From H2-BAC3 sp045863035 (GTDB lineage: Bacteria; Bacteroidota; Ignavibacteria; Ignavibacteriales; Ignavibacteriaceae), in NCBI GenBank assembly GCA_045863035.1, contig BTUV01000002.1, positions 62,001 to 126,000 on the forward strand: a stretch of 64,000 bases of DNA. The letters are read 5' to 3'. Shown piece by piece: positions 1-9,210 of this stretch. The notes under the pieces are model-generated. The model worked only from the letters and a program-made list of their open reading frames with translations, ran no database searches and was not told the DNA's origin. The translations under genes were made by a program, and so were the position numbers. Position 1 is the first letter of the stretch. Each line of letters starts with the position of its first letter.

Positions 1-638
1 ATCATTCCGGCTCCTAAAAAAACCGTAGAAACCAGCCCGGCCAGAAGAAATAAGAAATGGAATGGTTTGTCTTTTACTCCGTCAAACGAAAACTTTGGCA
101 GAGTTTCATATTTAATTCTGCTGATCATCAGCAGAGATAATCCGATTACCAAGGGAAAAGTCCAGAGGATAAATTCTTCTCTTATAAGCCCTGCGTCCTC
201 ACTAAGGAAAATAAAGGATGCCAGTGTGATAGCTGAGCTCGGAATTGGGAGCCCGCTGAAACTTTTCTTGTCATATTCAGTTAATTCGGAGTTAAATCTG
301 GCAAGCCGGAACCCCCCTGCAAGAAGCAGAAAGGATGAAAAGATGATACCCCATATACCGAATTTTTCAAAAACTGCATGATAAATTAAGAAAGAAGGCG
401 CTGCGCCGAAACTAATGACATCCGCAAGGGAATCAAGCTCAACTCCAAATTCACTTCCTGACCTGAGCAGTCGGGCGCTCAGACCATCCAAAGCATCCAG
501 AATAGCAGCAATGATGATTACCCATGCAGCATCACGGAAATGACCGTCAGAGGCAAGAACCATAGAATAAAAACCCATAAACATACTCAGCAGAGTAAAA
601 AAATTGGGGATAATTCTGCGGTATGCTTGTTTTCTCAT
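1..638 (-). CDS. pssA: CDP-diacylglycerol--serine O-phosphatidyltransferase (partial, runs off left edge)
   Basis: I translated this by eye because the frame has no stop inside the window. It makes phosphatidylserine from CDP-diacylglycerol and serine at the inner membrane. The CDP-alcohol phosphotransferase signature DG-x2-AR-x8-G-x3-D-x3-D is visible at about residues 51-73 (DGLSAR, then GVELDSLAD), within several hydrophobic segments. The start ATG at 638 overlaps the TGA of the upstream decarboxylase gene (ATGA), so the two are translationally coupled and catalyse consecutive steps to phosphatidylethanolamine. About 212 codons are present; the C-terminus lies outside the window. Confidence 0.9.
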   Translation of the reverse strand, partial: MRKQAYRRIIPNFFTLLSMFMGFYSMVLASDGHFRDAAWVIIIAAILDALDGLSARLLRSGSEFGVELDSLADVISFGAAPSFLIYHAVFEKFGIWGIIFSSFLLLAGGFRLARFNSELTEYDKKSFSGLPIPSSAITLASFIFLSEDAGLIREEFILWTFPLVIGLSLLMISRIKYETLPKFSFDGVKDKPFHFLFLLAGLVSTVFLGAGM

Positions 639-1291
639 TGAGCAGGTTTTTCTGATTTAAAAAGAACGGTTTCACCGGCTCTTACGATGTCGCCAACTTT
701 AACCTGGGTTGAAAATCCTTCCCCTACCCAAACATCAACCCTGCTGCCGAATTTTATCATACCAAACCGGTTACCCATTGTAACCTGCTCGCCGGCCTTC
801 AGCTCATAAACAATCCGCCGGGCCACGAAACCGGCAACCTGGGTAAAGAGGACTTTCCCAAGTTTGGAATCGATGGCTATTTCAGACCTCTCATTTACCT
901 CCGAGGCCTTATCCTCAAATGCGGCGATATACTGCCCCTTGTGATATTTTACGTAATTCACCGTACCATCAACCGGAATACGGTTTACATGGACGTTGAG
1001 CGGGGACATAAAAACGGAAATCTGAGTTGCTTTACCCCGGATAAAACCGGGTTCCTCAACTTCCTTTATTATAATAACCTTTCCGTCAGCGGGGGAAACA
1101 ATCACGTTTTTATCAGAAGGAGTATTTCTCTCCGGGTCTCTGAAAAAATTGAGAGTAAAAACAGTCAGCAGACCGGTGAACGCAAAAAGGGAATATTTGA
1201 GAATGTTGTTTTCAGCCCAGATACCGATAAGTATCAGGATAAAACATAGGGCAAAAACCACTCCCATGGTTGAATAGCCGTATTTTGTCAT
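635..1291 (-). CDS. psd: Phosphatidylserine decarboxylase proenzyme (short, archaeal/Bacteroidota type)
   Basis: Converts phosphatidylserine to phosphatidylethanolamine using a pyruvoyl group made by self-cleavage. I start it at 1291 (218 aa): an AGGAAAG ribosome site lies just upstream and the protein begins MTKYGYS; the frame stays open up to an ATG at 1369 but those extra residues are atypical of the family. One or two N-terminal membrane segments are followed by FFRDPER, VSPADGKV and the substrate-site NVHVNRIP. Near the C-terminus MIKFGSRVDVW contains the Gly-Ser cleavage site that becomes the pyruvoyl residue. The gene is coupled to pssA. It diverges from the nitrate reductase operon across about 330 bp in which I see no further gene. 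Confidence 0.93.
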   Translation of the reverse strand: MTKYGYSTMGVVFALCFILILIGIWAENNILKYSLFAFTGLLTVFTLNFFRDPERNTPSDKNVIVSPADGKVIIIKEVEEPGFIRGKATQISVFMSPLNVHVNRIPVDGTVNYVKYHKGQYIAAFEDKASEVNERSEIAIDSKLGKVLFTQVAGFVARRIVYELKAGEQVTMGNRFGMIKFGSRVDVWVGEGFSTQVKVGDIVRAGETVLFKSEKPAQ

Positions 1292-1621
1292 CTGCTTTCC
1301 TGAATTAAAAAAAAGTAATACGAAAGTTAATGAACCGGCAGGTAAGAATGAAACGATTGCACCTGCCAACCGGTCGTTTCTTTTGGAAATCCCGGAGTAC
1401 CTTCAGAAACTGTCTTTTATATTGATTGAAGGCGCTTTGAAAAAAAATTAAGAATTTTCAGTTTTTCTTGGAGGAATATTCCCTTTTTTCTTGCCTGATT
1501 ACGTGATTTTCGCTAATTTATAACAGAGTCTTTTGTCCGATTTAATTTCAGTTTCAGCGGAAGAAAATCAGCAATAAGAAGAGAAATTTTGACAGTGGTT
1601 GAACTTTAAAGGCAAAATGAA

Positions 1622-2494
1622 ATGAAGAATTCAATTAAATATTGTGCTGTTTTTCTGGCACTATTTTTAACAACACCTCAAAATCTTTATTCGCAGACTG
1701 GTGACCAGTTGTTTTTAAGCAACTGCCGCGCCTGTCATACAGTCGGAGGCGGTAAATTAGTAGGTCCTGACTTAAAGGATGTGACCACCAAACGTACAGA
1801 GCAATGGCTGCTCTCCTTTATTAAATCTTCCCAGACATTCATTAATAGTGGTGATAAGGATGCTATCGCGATTTTTAATGAATTCAATAAAGTTCCGATG
1901 CCCGACCAAAATCTCACCGAATCCCAAATCAAAGACATTCTCGCTTATATTACAAAGGAAAGTGCAAATGCCGGAACTGCAACTGTGGTTGATAAGGGAG
2001 AATCAATTAAACATCCTGTAATAGGCAAGACTCTTGCAGAAGCTAACAGAGAAGACCTGGATGAGGGAAGAAAGTACTTTGACGGAACGAACAGATTCTC
2101 AAATGGCGGTCCTTCCTGCATCAGTTGTCATAACGTTGAACATGCTGACCTGATAAGCGGCGGATTATTCGCGATGGATCTCACACTAACAATTTCGCGC
2201 TTAGGACCGACTGGTGTAAATGCAATGATTACAAATCCGGGTTTTCCGGCAATGAAGGTCTCCTTCCAGAATAATCCGATTACCCCTGAAGAAGCATATT
2301 ATTTAACTGCATTTTTAATGAAAGCTAATAATGATTCAGAGTTCGGCGTTGTCTCGAATTCTTCCAAATTTTTGCTTAACGCCGGAGTTATGGGATCGGC
2401 TTTCTTATTTATAACATTTGGCGGTATCTGGTGGAACAGAAAAAAGAAAACGGTAAATCACGATATTTTCAAAAGACAAATTAAATCAAAGTAG
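1622..2494 (+). CDS. Dihaem c-type cytochrome, membrane-anchored, first gene of the nar operon
   Basis: 290 aa with an N-terminal signal peptide (residues 1 to about 25), two haem-binding CxxCH motifs (CRACH near residue 35, CISCH near residue 182) and a C-terminal membrane helix followed by a positive cytoplasmic tail (RKKK). The two cytochrome c domains each have a candidate Met axial ligand (VPMPDQN and FPAMKVSF). It lies 15 bp before narG, so it should be co-transcribed. A dihaem NarC cytochrome is known from Thermus nar operons, where it is needed for an active enzyme; an equivalent role in electron transfer or assembly here is inference. AAAGG upstream supports this start over a 3-codon ATG at 1617. 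Confidence 0.85.
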   Translation: MKNSIKYCAVFLALFLTTPQNLYSQTGDQLFLSNCRACHTVGGGKLVGPDLKDVTTKRTEQWLLSFIKSSQTFINSGDKDAIAIFNEFNKVPMPDQNLTESQIKDILAYITKESANAGTATVVDKGESIKHPVIGKTLAEANREDLDEGRKYFDGTNRFSNGGPSCISCHNVEHADLISGGLFAMDLTLTISRLGPTGVNAMITNPGFPAMKVSFQNNPITPEEAYYLTAFLMKANNDSEFGVVSNSSKFLLNAGVMGSAFLFITFGGIWWNRKKKTVNHDIFKRQIKSK

Positions 2495-2509
2495 TAAAGG
2501 TATTCTAAG

Positions 2510-5500
2510 ATGAGTTGGATTCAAGATATCATTTCTCCTGAAACCCGAAAATGGGAAGAGTTTTACAGGAATCGCTTTCAGCATGACAGAATAGTCAGAA
2601 GCACACACGGCGTTAACTGTACCGGCGGCTGTTCATGGCAGATTCATGTTAAAGACGGAATTGTTGTTTGGGAGACTCAGCAGATTGATTACCCTTTACT
2701 CGAAGGAAATTTACCACCTTATGAGCCGCGTGGATGCCAGAGAGGAATTTCTTTTTCCTGGTATCTTTATTCACCTTTGAGAATAAAATACCCTCTGATT
2801 CGGGGTGCTTTAATTGATCTCTATAGAAAAGAAAAAGAGCTGACCGGTGACCCGATGAAGGCGTGGGAAAATATTCAGAATGACCCTGAAAAAAGAAAAC
2901 GCTATCAAAAGGCACGAGGTAAAGGCGGATTTCGCAGAACAACCTGGGATGAAGTTCTCGAATTAATGGCAATCGCGAATCTTTATACTGCAAAAAAATA
3001 CGGTCCTGACCGGGTTATTGGTTTCTCTCCGATTCCGGCAATGTCAATGTTGAGTTATGCAGCGGGTTCAAGATTTTTGCAGCTTTTCGGAGGTGTTAAT
3101 CTGAGCTTTTACGATTGGTATTGCGATCTTCCAAATGCTTCCCCCGAAATATGGGGAGAGCAGACAGATGTTTGCGAAAGCGCGGACTGGTATAACGCAA
3201 AAATGACTGCGGTCATGGGTGCAAACCTTAATATGACCCGAACCCCTGACTGTCACTTTTTTGCTGAGTCGCGTCATAACGGAACAAAAGCAGTCGTTCT
3301 TTCACCTGATTTAAACATGCCTGCCAAATATGCTGATCAGTGGATTCCGCTGCATGCCGGTAGTGACGGAGCTTATTGGATGGCTGTGACACATGTTATT
3401 CTGAAAGAATTCCATTTTGAAAAGAAGACTCCGTTTTTCCTCGATTATGCAAAACGCTATACAGACAGTCCGATGCTCGTTGAATTAGTGAAGGACGGCG
3501 ATGTATATCGTCCGGGTAAATACTTACGGGCTAACAGAATTGCTAAATACAAAGATGCTGAAAATGGCGACTGGAAATTTCTGAACTATGACGAGAAAAC
3601 CGGAAATCTTGCCATGCCAAAGGGAAGCGTAGGTCATCGTTGGGATAAAGAAACCGGAAAGTGGAACCTGAAATATGAAGATGGTCAGGATAACACTGAT
3701 TTTGAACCACAGCTTACACTGTTGGATACAAAAGATGAAGTCATAAAAGTTGTAATAGATGATTTCGCGTATGATAGAAAATTCAGCCGGGGTGTTCCGG
3801 TAAAATATGTTTCTACACATGACGGTCAAAAAGTTGCCGTAACAACGGTTTATGATTTGATGTTTGCGCAATACGGAATCAGCCGCGGTCTGGAAGGAGA
3901 CTACCCGCAGGATTATACTGATAAAGATCAGTCATATACACCGGCCTGGCAGGAAATCTTCACCGGAGTTGATTCCAAAACAGTAATCAGCTTTGCACGT
4001 GAGTGGGCGAACACGGCTGATGCAACAGGCGGTAAGTGTATGATTATTATTGGTGCCGGTATTAACCATTGGTATCATAACAATCTTATGTACCGTGCAG
4101 GAATTATGGCGCTCATGTTAACCGGCTGTATTGGTAAAAACGGAGGCGGTCTTAATCACTATGTTGGTCAGGAAAAACTGGCTCCTTCTGACTCCTGGGG
4201 CACTATTGCAATGGCAAAAGACTGGCATTCCGCTTCAAGACTGCAGCAGGCGCCTATTTGGCACTACATCAATACCTGCCAGTACCGTTATGACGGCTAT
4301 TTCAACAAATATAACAAAGTCCCGGATAACGATCTGACCCGGGGTCATCATGCTGATCTGATATACAAATCAGTGCGAATGGGCTGGATGCCTTTCTATC
4401 CGCAGTTCAATGTTAACACACTTGAACTTTGCAAGGAAGCAGTAGATAACGGGGCGCAAAATGATGATGATATAAAGAAATACGTACTCGAAAAATTAAA
4501 GAGTAAAGAGATTATGTTTGCCGCCGGTGACCCCGATGCCGAAGAAAACCACCCTCGTGTATGGTATATATGGCGCGGTAACGCTATTATGGGCAGTATG
4601 AAAGGTCATGAATATGCCCTGAAGCATTACCTTGGCACACATTCAAATACAATAAGCAAAGATATTGTTGATGAAAAACCTGAAGAAGTAAAATGGCATG
4701 AATTCGCTCCGCAGGGTAAGATGGACCTTGTGGTTGATTTAAACTTCAGAATGGATTCATCCGCGTTGTATTCTGACATCGTAGTGCCGGCTGCCTCTTG
4801 GTATGAAAAAGCTGATATGAACAGTACTGATTTGCACTCATTCATTCATCCGCTTTCAGCAGCAATTGCACCCGTCTGGGAAGCTAAAACAGACTGGGAT
4901 ATATTCAAGTTGGTTGCGGAAACCACAAGCAAACTTGCAAAAAAATATTTGCATGAGGAGCAGATTGATATCATTACAGCGCCTTTGTCGCATGATGGTC
5001 CTGATGAAATAACTCAGCCGACAATCAAAGACTGGTATAAAGGTGATTGTGAACCCGTCCCCGGTAAGACAACTCAAAAGTTGGTTGTAACCAGAAGGGA
5101 TTACACAAAACTTTATGAAAAGTTTATTACGCTTGGCGAAGATGCTCGTAATAAAGGAATGAGCGCTCACGGTAATCATTATATGTGCGAAGATATGTAT
5201 GATGAGATGGTTGAATCGCCTCATTTTCCGGTAGAAAAAGTTGACGGAAAAGTATATCCTTCCCTTAAAGAAGATGTGTCTGCATGTAATGCCGTACTCC
5301 ATCTTTCTTCATTGACTAACGGTGAATTAACTGTCCGTGCCTATAAGAATATGGAAAAGAAAACCGGTCTGATACTCGCTGATTTAGGTGAGGGGAGTAA
5401 AGATATCCGGATTACTTATGCTGATTTACAGGCACAGCCAAGAAGATATAATAACTCACCCGTCTGGTCTGGTCTGATGACAGATGGTCGCGCTTATTCA

Positions 5501-6130
5501 GCGTTCACTTATAACATTGAAAGACTGGTGCCTTTTAGAACTTTAACCGGAAGGCAGCATTTATATCTTGACCATGAAATGTATATTGCTTTCGGTGAGC
5601 ATCTGCCAACTTATAAACCATCACCGCGCCCTGAGGTTTATGGCGATCTTCGTGAAACCTTAAAAGGCACAACTGCTAAAATGCTGAATGTTCTCACGCC
5701 CCATGGTAAATGGCACATCCATTCTACTTACATGGAAAATCTGAGGATGTTAACCCTCTCAAGAGGATGCGAACCCTGCTGGTTAAGTGAAGTAGATGCA
5801 AAAGAACTCGGTATTAATGATAATGACTGGGTTGAAGTTTACAACGATCATGGTGTCTTCTGTACCAGAGCAGTTGTTTCTTCAAGAATTCCTAAGGGCG
5901 TATGTATTGTTTATCACGTCCCTGAAAGAACTGTCACTGTTCCAAAATCTCAAGTCAGAGGTAATAAGCGCGCAGGCGGGCATAATAGCTTTACCCGGAT
6001 TCACCTGAAGCCAAATCTGCTTGCCGGCGGATATGGTCAGTTTAGTTTCCACTTTAACTATTGGGGACCGACTGCAGTAAACCGTGACACACATGTTGTG
6101 GTAAAGAAGATGGATAAGGTCATTTTTTAG
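2510..6130 (+). CDS. narG: Respiratory nitrate reductase, molybdopterin catalytic alpha subunit
   Basis: 1206 aa, close in length and sequence to E. coli NarG. Reduces nitrate to nitrite at a Mo-bisMGD centre. The FS0 iron-sulfur ligands are visible as H33, C37, C41 and C76 (STHGVNCTGGC, then PRGCQRG). The molybdenum-ligand region YDWYCDLPNASP starts near residue 201 and holds the conserved Asp residues at 202 and 206. There is no twin-arginine signal, so the enzyme should face the cytoplasm as in E. coli, unlike the periplasm-facing NarG of some archaea and Nitrospira. It is followed by an unusual 115-bp gap containing a strong palindrome before narH. Moco for this subunit is probably supplied by the moa/moe genes at 15-19 kb. 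Confidence 0.97.
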   Translation: MSWIQDIISPETRKWEEFYRNRFQHDRIVRSTHGVNCTGGCSWQIHVKDGIVVWETQQIDYPLLEGNLPPYEPRGCQRGISFSWYLYSPLRIKYPLIRGALIDLYRKEKELTGDPMKAWENIQNDPEKRKRYQKARGKGGFRRTTWDEVLELMAIANLYTAKKYGPDRVIGFSPIPAMSMLSYAAGSRFLQLFGGVNLSFYDWYCDLPNASPEIWGEQTDVCESADWYNAKMTAVMGANLNMTRTPDCHFFAESRHNGTKAVVLSPDLNMPAKYADQWIPLHAGSDGAYWMAVTHVILKEFHFEKKTPFFLDYAKRYTDSPMLVELVKDGDVYRPGKYLRANRIAKYKDAENGDWKFLNYDEKTGNLAMPKGSVGHRWDKETGKWNLKYEDGQDNTDFEPQLTLLDTKDEVIKVVIDDFAYDRKFSRGVPVKYVSTHDGQKVAVTTVYDLMFAQYGISRGLEGDYPQDYTDKDQSYTPAWQEIFTGVDSKTVISFAREWANTADATGGKCMIIIGAGINHWYHNNLMYRAGIMALMLTGCIGKNGGGLNHYVGQEKLAPSDSWGTIAMAKDWHSASRLQQAPIWHYINTCQYRYDGYFNKYNKVPDNDLTRGHHADLIYKSVRMGWMPFYPQFNVNTLELCKEAVDNGAQNDDDIKKYVLEKLKSKEIMFAAGDPDAEENHPRVWYIWRGNAIMGSMKGHEYALKHYLGTHSNTISKDIVDEKPEEVKWHEFAPQGKMDLVVDLNFRMDSSALYSDIVVPAASWYEKADMNSTDLHSFIHPLSAAIAPVWEAKTDWDIFKLVAETTSKLAKKYLHEEQIDIITAPLSHDGPDEITQPTIKDWYKGDCEPVPGKTTQKLVVTRRDYTKLYEKFITLGEDARNKGMSAHGNHYMCEDMYDEMVESPHFPVEKVDGKVYPSLKEDVSACNAVLHLSSLTNGELTVRAYKNMEKKTGLILADLGEGSKDIRITYADLQAQPRRYNNSPVWSGLMTDGRAYSAFTYNIERLVPFRTLTGRQHLYLDHEMYIAFGEHLPTYKPSPRPEVYGDLRETLKGTTAKMLNVLTPHGKWHIHSTYMENLRMLTLSRGCEPCWLSEVDAKELGINDNDWVEVYNDHGVFCTRAVVSSRIPKGVCIVYHVPERTVTVPKSQVRGNKRAGGHNSFTRIHLKPNLLAGGYGQFSFHFNYWGPTAVNRDTHVVVKKMDKVIF

Positions 6131-6150
6131 AAAATCCTTTACCCGGACGT

Positions 6151-6180
6151 CTTAGCGGTAATATATATATTACTGCTAAG
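6151..6180 (+). promoter_or_regulatory. 30-bp near-perfect palindrome in the narG-narH gap (mRNA hairpin)
   Basis: Reading 6151-6180, the sequence equals its reverse complement except for one position in each half. As RNA it folds into a long stem with arms CTTAGCGGTAAT and ATTACTGCTAAG, closed by one G-U pair. A second short CCCG/CGGG pairing (6142-6145 with 6187-6190) could extend it beyond an internal loop. No T-tract follows, so it is not a normal intrinsic terminator. A role in mRNA processing, stability or setting the narG to narHJI ratio is inference. Confidence 0.6.
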
Positions 6181-6245
6181 ATGAATCGGGCTGAGGACGG
6201 AATTAAATAAATTTTCTGACAATTAATTTAAATAGTAAAGCAATT

Positions 6246-7793
6246 ATGGACATCAGATCTCAAGTATCAATGGTATTTCACCTGGATAAGTGCATTGGCT
6301 GCCACACATGCTCTATTGCCTGTAAAAATATTTGGACAGACCGTAAAGGTGCTGAATATATGTGGTGGAACAATGTTGAAACCAAACCCGGCACCGGTTA
6401 CCCGACTAAATGGGAAGACCAGAATATATATAAAGGCGGCTGGGAAAAAAACGGCGACTCAATTTCTTTGAAAGGTGCAGGTAAATTCAAAGGATTGTTT
6501 AATATTTTTCACAATCCTCATTTGCCGGTGCTTGATGATTATTATGAGCCATGGACTTATAAATACACAGACCTGATTGAATCTCCGGAAGGGGATGATC
6601 AGCCCACCGCCAGACCGGTATCATTAATCACCGGTGAGCCGATTGATATTAAAGCCGGACCGAACTGGGATGACGATTTAAGCGGCTCGCCTGATTATGC
6701 AAGGCAGGACCCGAATCTTGAAAATCTTTCACCCGGCGAAAGAGAAGCAATGTTTCAGTTGGAGAGAATGGCTTTTTATTATCTGCCAAGAATATGTAAT
6801 CATTGCTTAAACCCGGCGTGCGTTGCTTCCTGCCCGTCAGGTGCTATATATAAGCGTGGCGAAGATGGTGTGGTCCTCATCAATCAGAAAGTTTGCCGCG
6901 CCTGGAGAATGTGCGTAACTGCATGTCCTTACAAAAAATCTTATTACAATTGGAGTACCGGAAAATCAGAGAAATGTATCTTATGCTATCCTCGTCTTGA
7001 AGCAGGATTAGCGCCGGCCTGCATGCACTCATGTGTTGGAAGAATCCGCTATCTGGGTGTTATGCTTTATGATGCTGACAAAGTGCAGGAAACCGCTTCA
7101 AGTGATGGCGATTTAGTGCAGAACCAGTTGGATATGATTCTTAATCCGTTCGATGAAGAAGTCATTAAAGCAGCAAAAGCTAACGGTGTAGCCGACAGTA
7201 CCATCAAAGCTGCACAAAATTCTCCGGTTTATAAATTTGTTAAGGAGTGGGGCATAGCCCTTCCATTGCATCCGGAATTCAGAACGCTTCCAATGCTGTT
7301 CTACGTACCACCACTCTTACCTGTAATGGCCTCCATTTCAGAAAAGAATAATGCATCGCAAGCCGAGCAGTTAGACCCGATTGCAAAATTCTGGGATGAT
7401 CAGTGGTTGTATGATACCTCAACTGAAGAGATTTGGGGCAGTGTTGACCAGGTTCGTTTCCCGATGAAATATATGGCTAATCTTTTCAGTAACGGTGATG
7501 AAGAAAAAGTAAAGAACGTCATAAAGAAATTAATGGCAGTCAGAATTCATCGCAGAGGAAAGACAGTCGGAGATATAGATTCGGCAAAAGTTGAGAAGGT
7601 ACTTACTGATACCGGTATGAACGCGGATATGGCCGATGCTATCTATTACCTGACATCACTTGCTAAATTTGATGACAGGTTTGTAATTCCTCCGGCTCAC
7701 AGAGAACAAGCATTTGAGATGCTCGAACACACTTCTGATACGAAGGGTTCAACGGGCTTCGGATTCAAAGAAACTCCTTCAAGAGGAATGTGA
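6246..7793 (+). CDS. narH: Respiratory nitrate reductase, iron-sulfur beta subunit
   Basis: 515 aa, the normal NarH length. Carries electrons from NarI haems to NarG through four iron-sulfur clusters. The first Cys group is at residues 16-26 (CIGCHTCSIAC); further groups are CNHCLNPAC, then CRAWRMCVTACPYKK and CILCYP. The Trp in CRAW stands where a fourth Cys would be, which is the family hallmark that leaves one cluster as [3Fe-4S]. Almost the whole sequence aligns by eye with E. coli NarH, including CVGRIRYLGV. narJ starts five bases after its TGA. Confidence 0.97.
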   Translation: MDIRSQVSMVFHLDKCIGCHTCSIACKNIWTDRKGAEYMWWNNVETKPGTGYPTKWEDQNIYKGGWEKNGDSISLKGAGKFKGLFNIFHNPHLPVLDDYYEPWTYKYTDLIESPEGDDQPTARPVSLITGEPIDIKAGPNWDDDLSGSPDYARQDPNLENLSPGEREAMFQLERMAFYYLPRICNHCLNPACVASCPSGAIYKRGEDGVVLINQKVCRAWRMCVTACPYKKSYYNWSTGKSEKCILCYPRLEAGLAPACMHSCVGRIRYLGVMLYDADKVQETASSDGDLVQNQLDMILNPFDEEVIKAAKANGVADSTIKAAQNSPVYKFVKEWGIALPLHPEFRTLPMLFYVPPLLPVMASISEKNNASQAEQLDPIAKFWDDQWLYDTSTEEIWGSVDQVRFPMKYMANLFSNGDEEKVKNVIKKLMAVRIHRRGKTVGDIDSAKVEKVLTDTGMNADMADAIYYLTSLAKFDDRFVIPPAHREQAFEMLEHTSDTKGSTGFGFKETPSRGM

Positions 7794-7797
7794 TTTT

Positions 7798-8457
7798 ATG
7801 AATCTTAGTCCCTCGAATTATAATTCTATTGCGGCAATTTTTGAATATCCGCAAGATGATTATAAAGATAAAGTCGGAGAAGTTTTTCAGTTACTCCGGT
7901 CAGATTACCCTGACCTGGCTGAGACGTTTCAATTTTTCTCTGACTTTGTAGCAAAATCATCCCGGACGGAGATAGAGGAAATCTATACCCGTACATTCGA
8001 TGTACAAGCCATTACCACACTGGATATCGGCTATGTTTTGTTTGGCGATGATTACAAAAGAGGAGAACTTCTTGCAAACCTCTCGCGAGAGCAGCTTGCG
8101 GCAAAAAATAACTGCGGAACTGAACTGGCAGATTTTCTGCCAAACGTCCTGCGGCTTCTGCCCAAAATGGAAGATGAAGTATTGCGAGAGGAACTTGTGA
8201 AGAAGATAATTCTCACATCTCTGGCCAAAATTGTTTCTGAGTTTGACGAAAAAAAGATTGACAAAAAAAATCAGGTCTATTTGAAGCATCATAAAACCAT
8301 GATTGCAGACTCCGAGGAGTTTAAGACCATCTATGTGAAACCGCTGACAGTAATAAAGAAAATGATCGAGAGAGACTTTAAGGTCGAATGGATTGAAGAG
8401 GATATTACTCTTGTGAATTTTACAAATCAGCTGGCAAATGAAATAAAATTGTTTTAA
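7798..8457 (+). CDS. narJ: Nitrate reductase assembly chaperone
   Basis: 219 aa, cytoplasmic TorD/NarJ-family chaperone that holds NarG while the molybdenum cofactor is inserted; it is not part of the finished enzyme. I chose ATG 7798 because AAGAGGA lies upstream and the protein then begins MNLSPSNYNSIAAIF in line with other NarJ proteins; a longer reading frame starts inside narH at 7714 but adds 28 unlikely residues. The family features Y-TRTFD (IEEIYTRTFDVQ) and LPNVLRLL are visible. The position between narH and narI is the standard narGHJI order. Confidence 0.92.
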   Translation: MNLSPSNYNSIAAIFEYPQDDYKDKVGEVFQLLRSDYPDLAETFQFFSDFVAKSSRTEIEEIYTRTFDVQAITTLDIGYVLFGDDYKRGELLANLSREQLAAKNNCGTELADFLPNVLRLLPKMEDEVLREELVKKIILTSLAKIVSEFDEKKIDKKNQVYLKHHKTMIADSEEFKTIYVKPLTVIKKMIERDFKVEWIEEDITLVNFTNQLANEIKLF

Positions 8458-8476
8458 TAAAGGATAAAATACTGTT

Positions 8477-9205
8477 ATGACCTGGTTATACAACTTTTTA
8501 TTTATTGCATTGCCTTATGTGGCGCTAACCGTTTTTCTGATTGGAACGATTTACAGATACAGAGGTACGAAGTTTAAGTTCTCATCTTTGTCATCAGAAT
8601 TCCTTGAAGGAAAGAAATTATTCTGGGGTTCAGTTCCTTTCCACTGGAGTATCATAATTTTATTTTTCCAGCACTTAACTGCGTTCCTGGTACCTGATGC
8701 TATACTTGTCTGGAACGCTCATCCCCTCCGTTTACTTATACTTGAAGTCACCAGTTTTATACTTGGTATAACAGCTTTTGTCGGATTGTTTTTTCTGATA
8801 TTCAGAAGAACAACCACATCAAGAGTTCGTGCTGTTACCACAAGTATGGATTTGATTCTTGAAGGCCTTCTGTTTATCCAAATCTTTTTAGGACTTTGGG
8901 TTGCGTATGGATATCGTTGGGGCTCGTCGTGGTTCGCGTCAGCATTATCACCATACCTGAAATCCATCTTCTATCTCAATCCTCAAATTGATGTAGTAGC
9001 AGCAGCGCCTCTGGTAATTCAGTTACACATTGCTCTTGCGTTCGTGATTGTACTTTTAGTGCCGTTTACAAGATTAGTTCATTTGCTAGTATATCCATTG
9101 GCTTATATATGGAGACCGTATCAGCGCGTAATGTGGTACTGGAGTAAGGATAAAATCAGAAATCCAAAAACTCCGTGGACAATTTTTCCGCCAAAAAATA
9201 ATTAA
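8477..9205 (+). CDS. narI: Respiratory nitrate reductase, cytochrome b gamma subunit
   Basis: 242 aa membrane protein with about five helices that oxidises quinol and passes electrons to NarH. The four haem-ligand histidines fall at H56, H66, H184 and H202; the first pair has the same numbering as in E. coli NarI and the second pair has the same 18-residue spacing, so both haems b should bind. The C-terminal tail is basic and aromatic (WRPYQRVMWYW), as is usual for the cytoplasmic contact with NarH. The next gene starts 5 bp downstream, so a single transcript is likely. Confidence 0.95.
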   Translation: MTWLYNFLFIALPYVALTVFLIGTIYRYRGTKFKFSSLSSEFLEGKKLFWGSVPFHWSIIILFFQHLTAFLVPDAILVWNAHPLRLLILEVTSFILGITAFVGLFFLIFRRTTTSRVRAVTTSMDLILEGLLFIQIFLGLWVAYGYRWGSSWFASALSPYLKSIFYLNPQIDVVAAAPLVIQLHIALAFVIVLLVPFTRLVHLLVYPLAYIWRPYQRVMWYWSKDKIRNPKTPWTIFPPKNN

Positions 9206-9210
9206 TAAAT

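Noticed and set aside
1370..1621. FNR or NarL box before the nar operon
   Set aside because: No TTGAT-N4-ATCAA or convincing heptamer arrangement; only loose AT-rich matches.
4856..5302. 148-codon minus-strand frame inside narG
   Set aside because: Antisense to conserved NarG sequence with no sign of independent coding.
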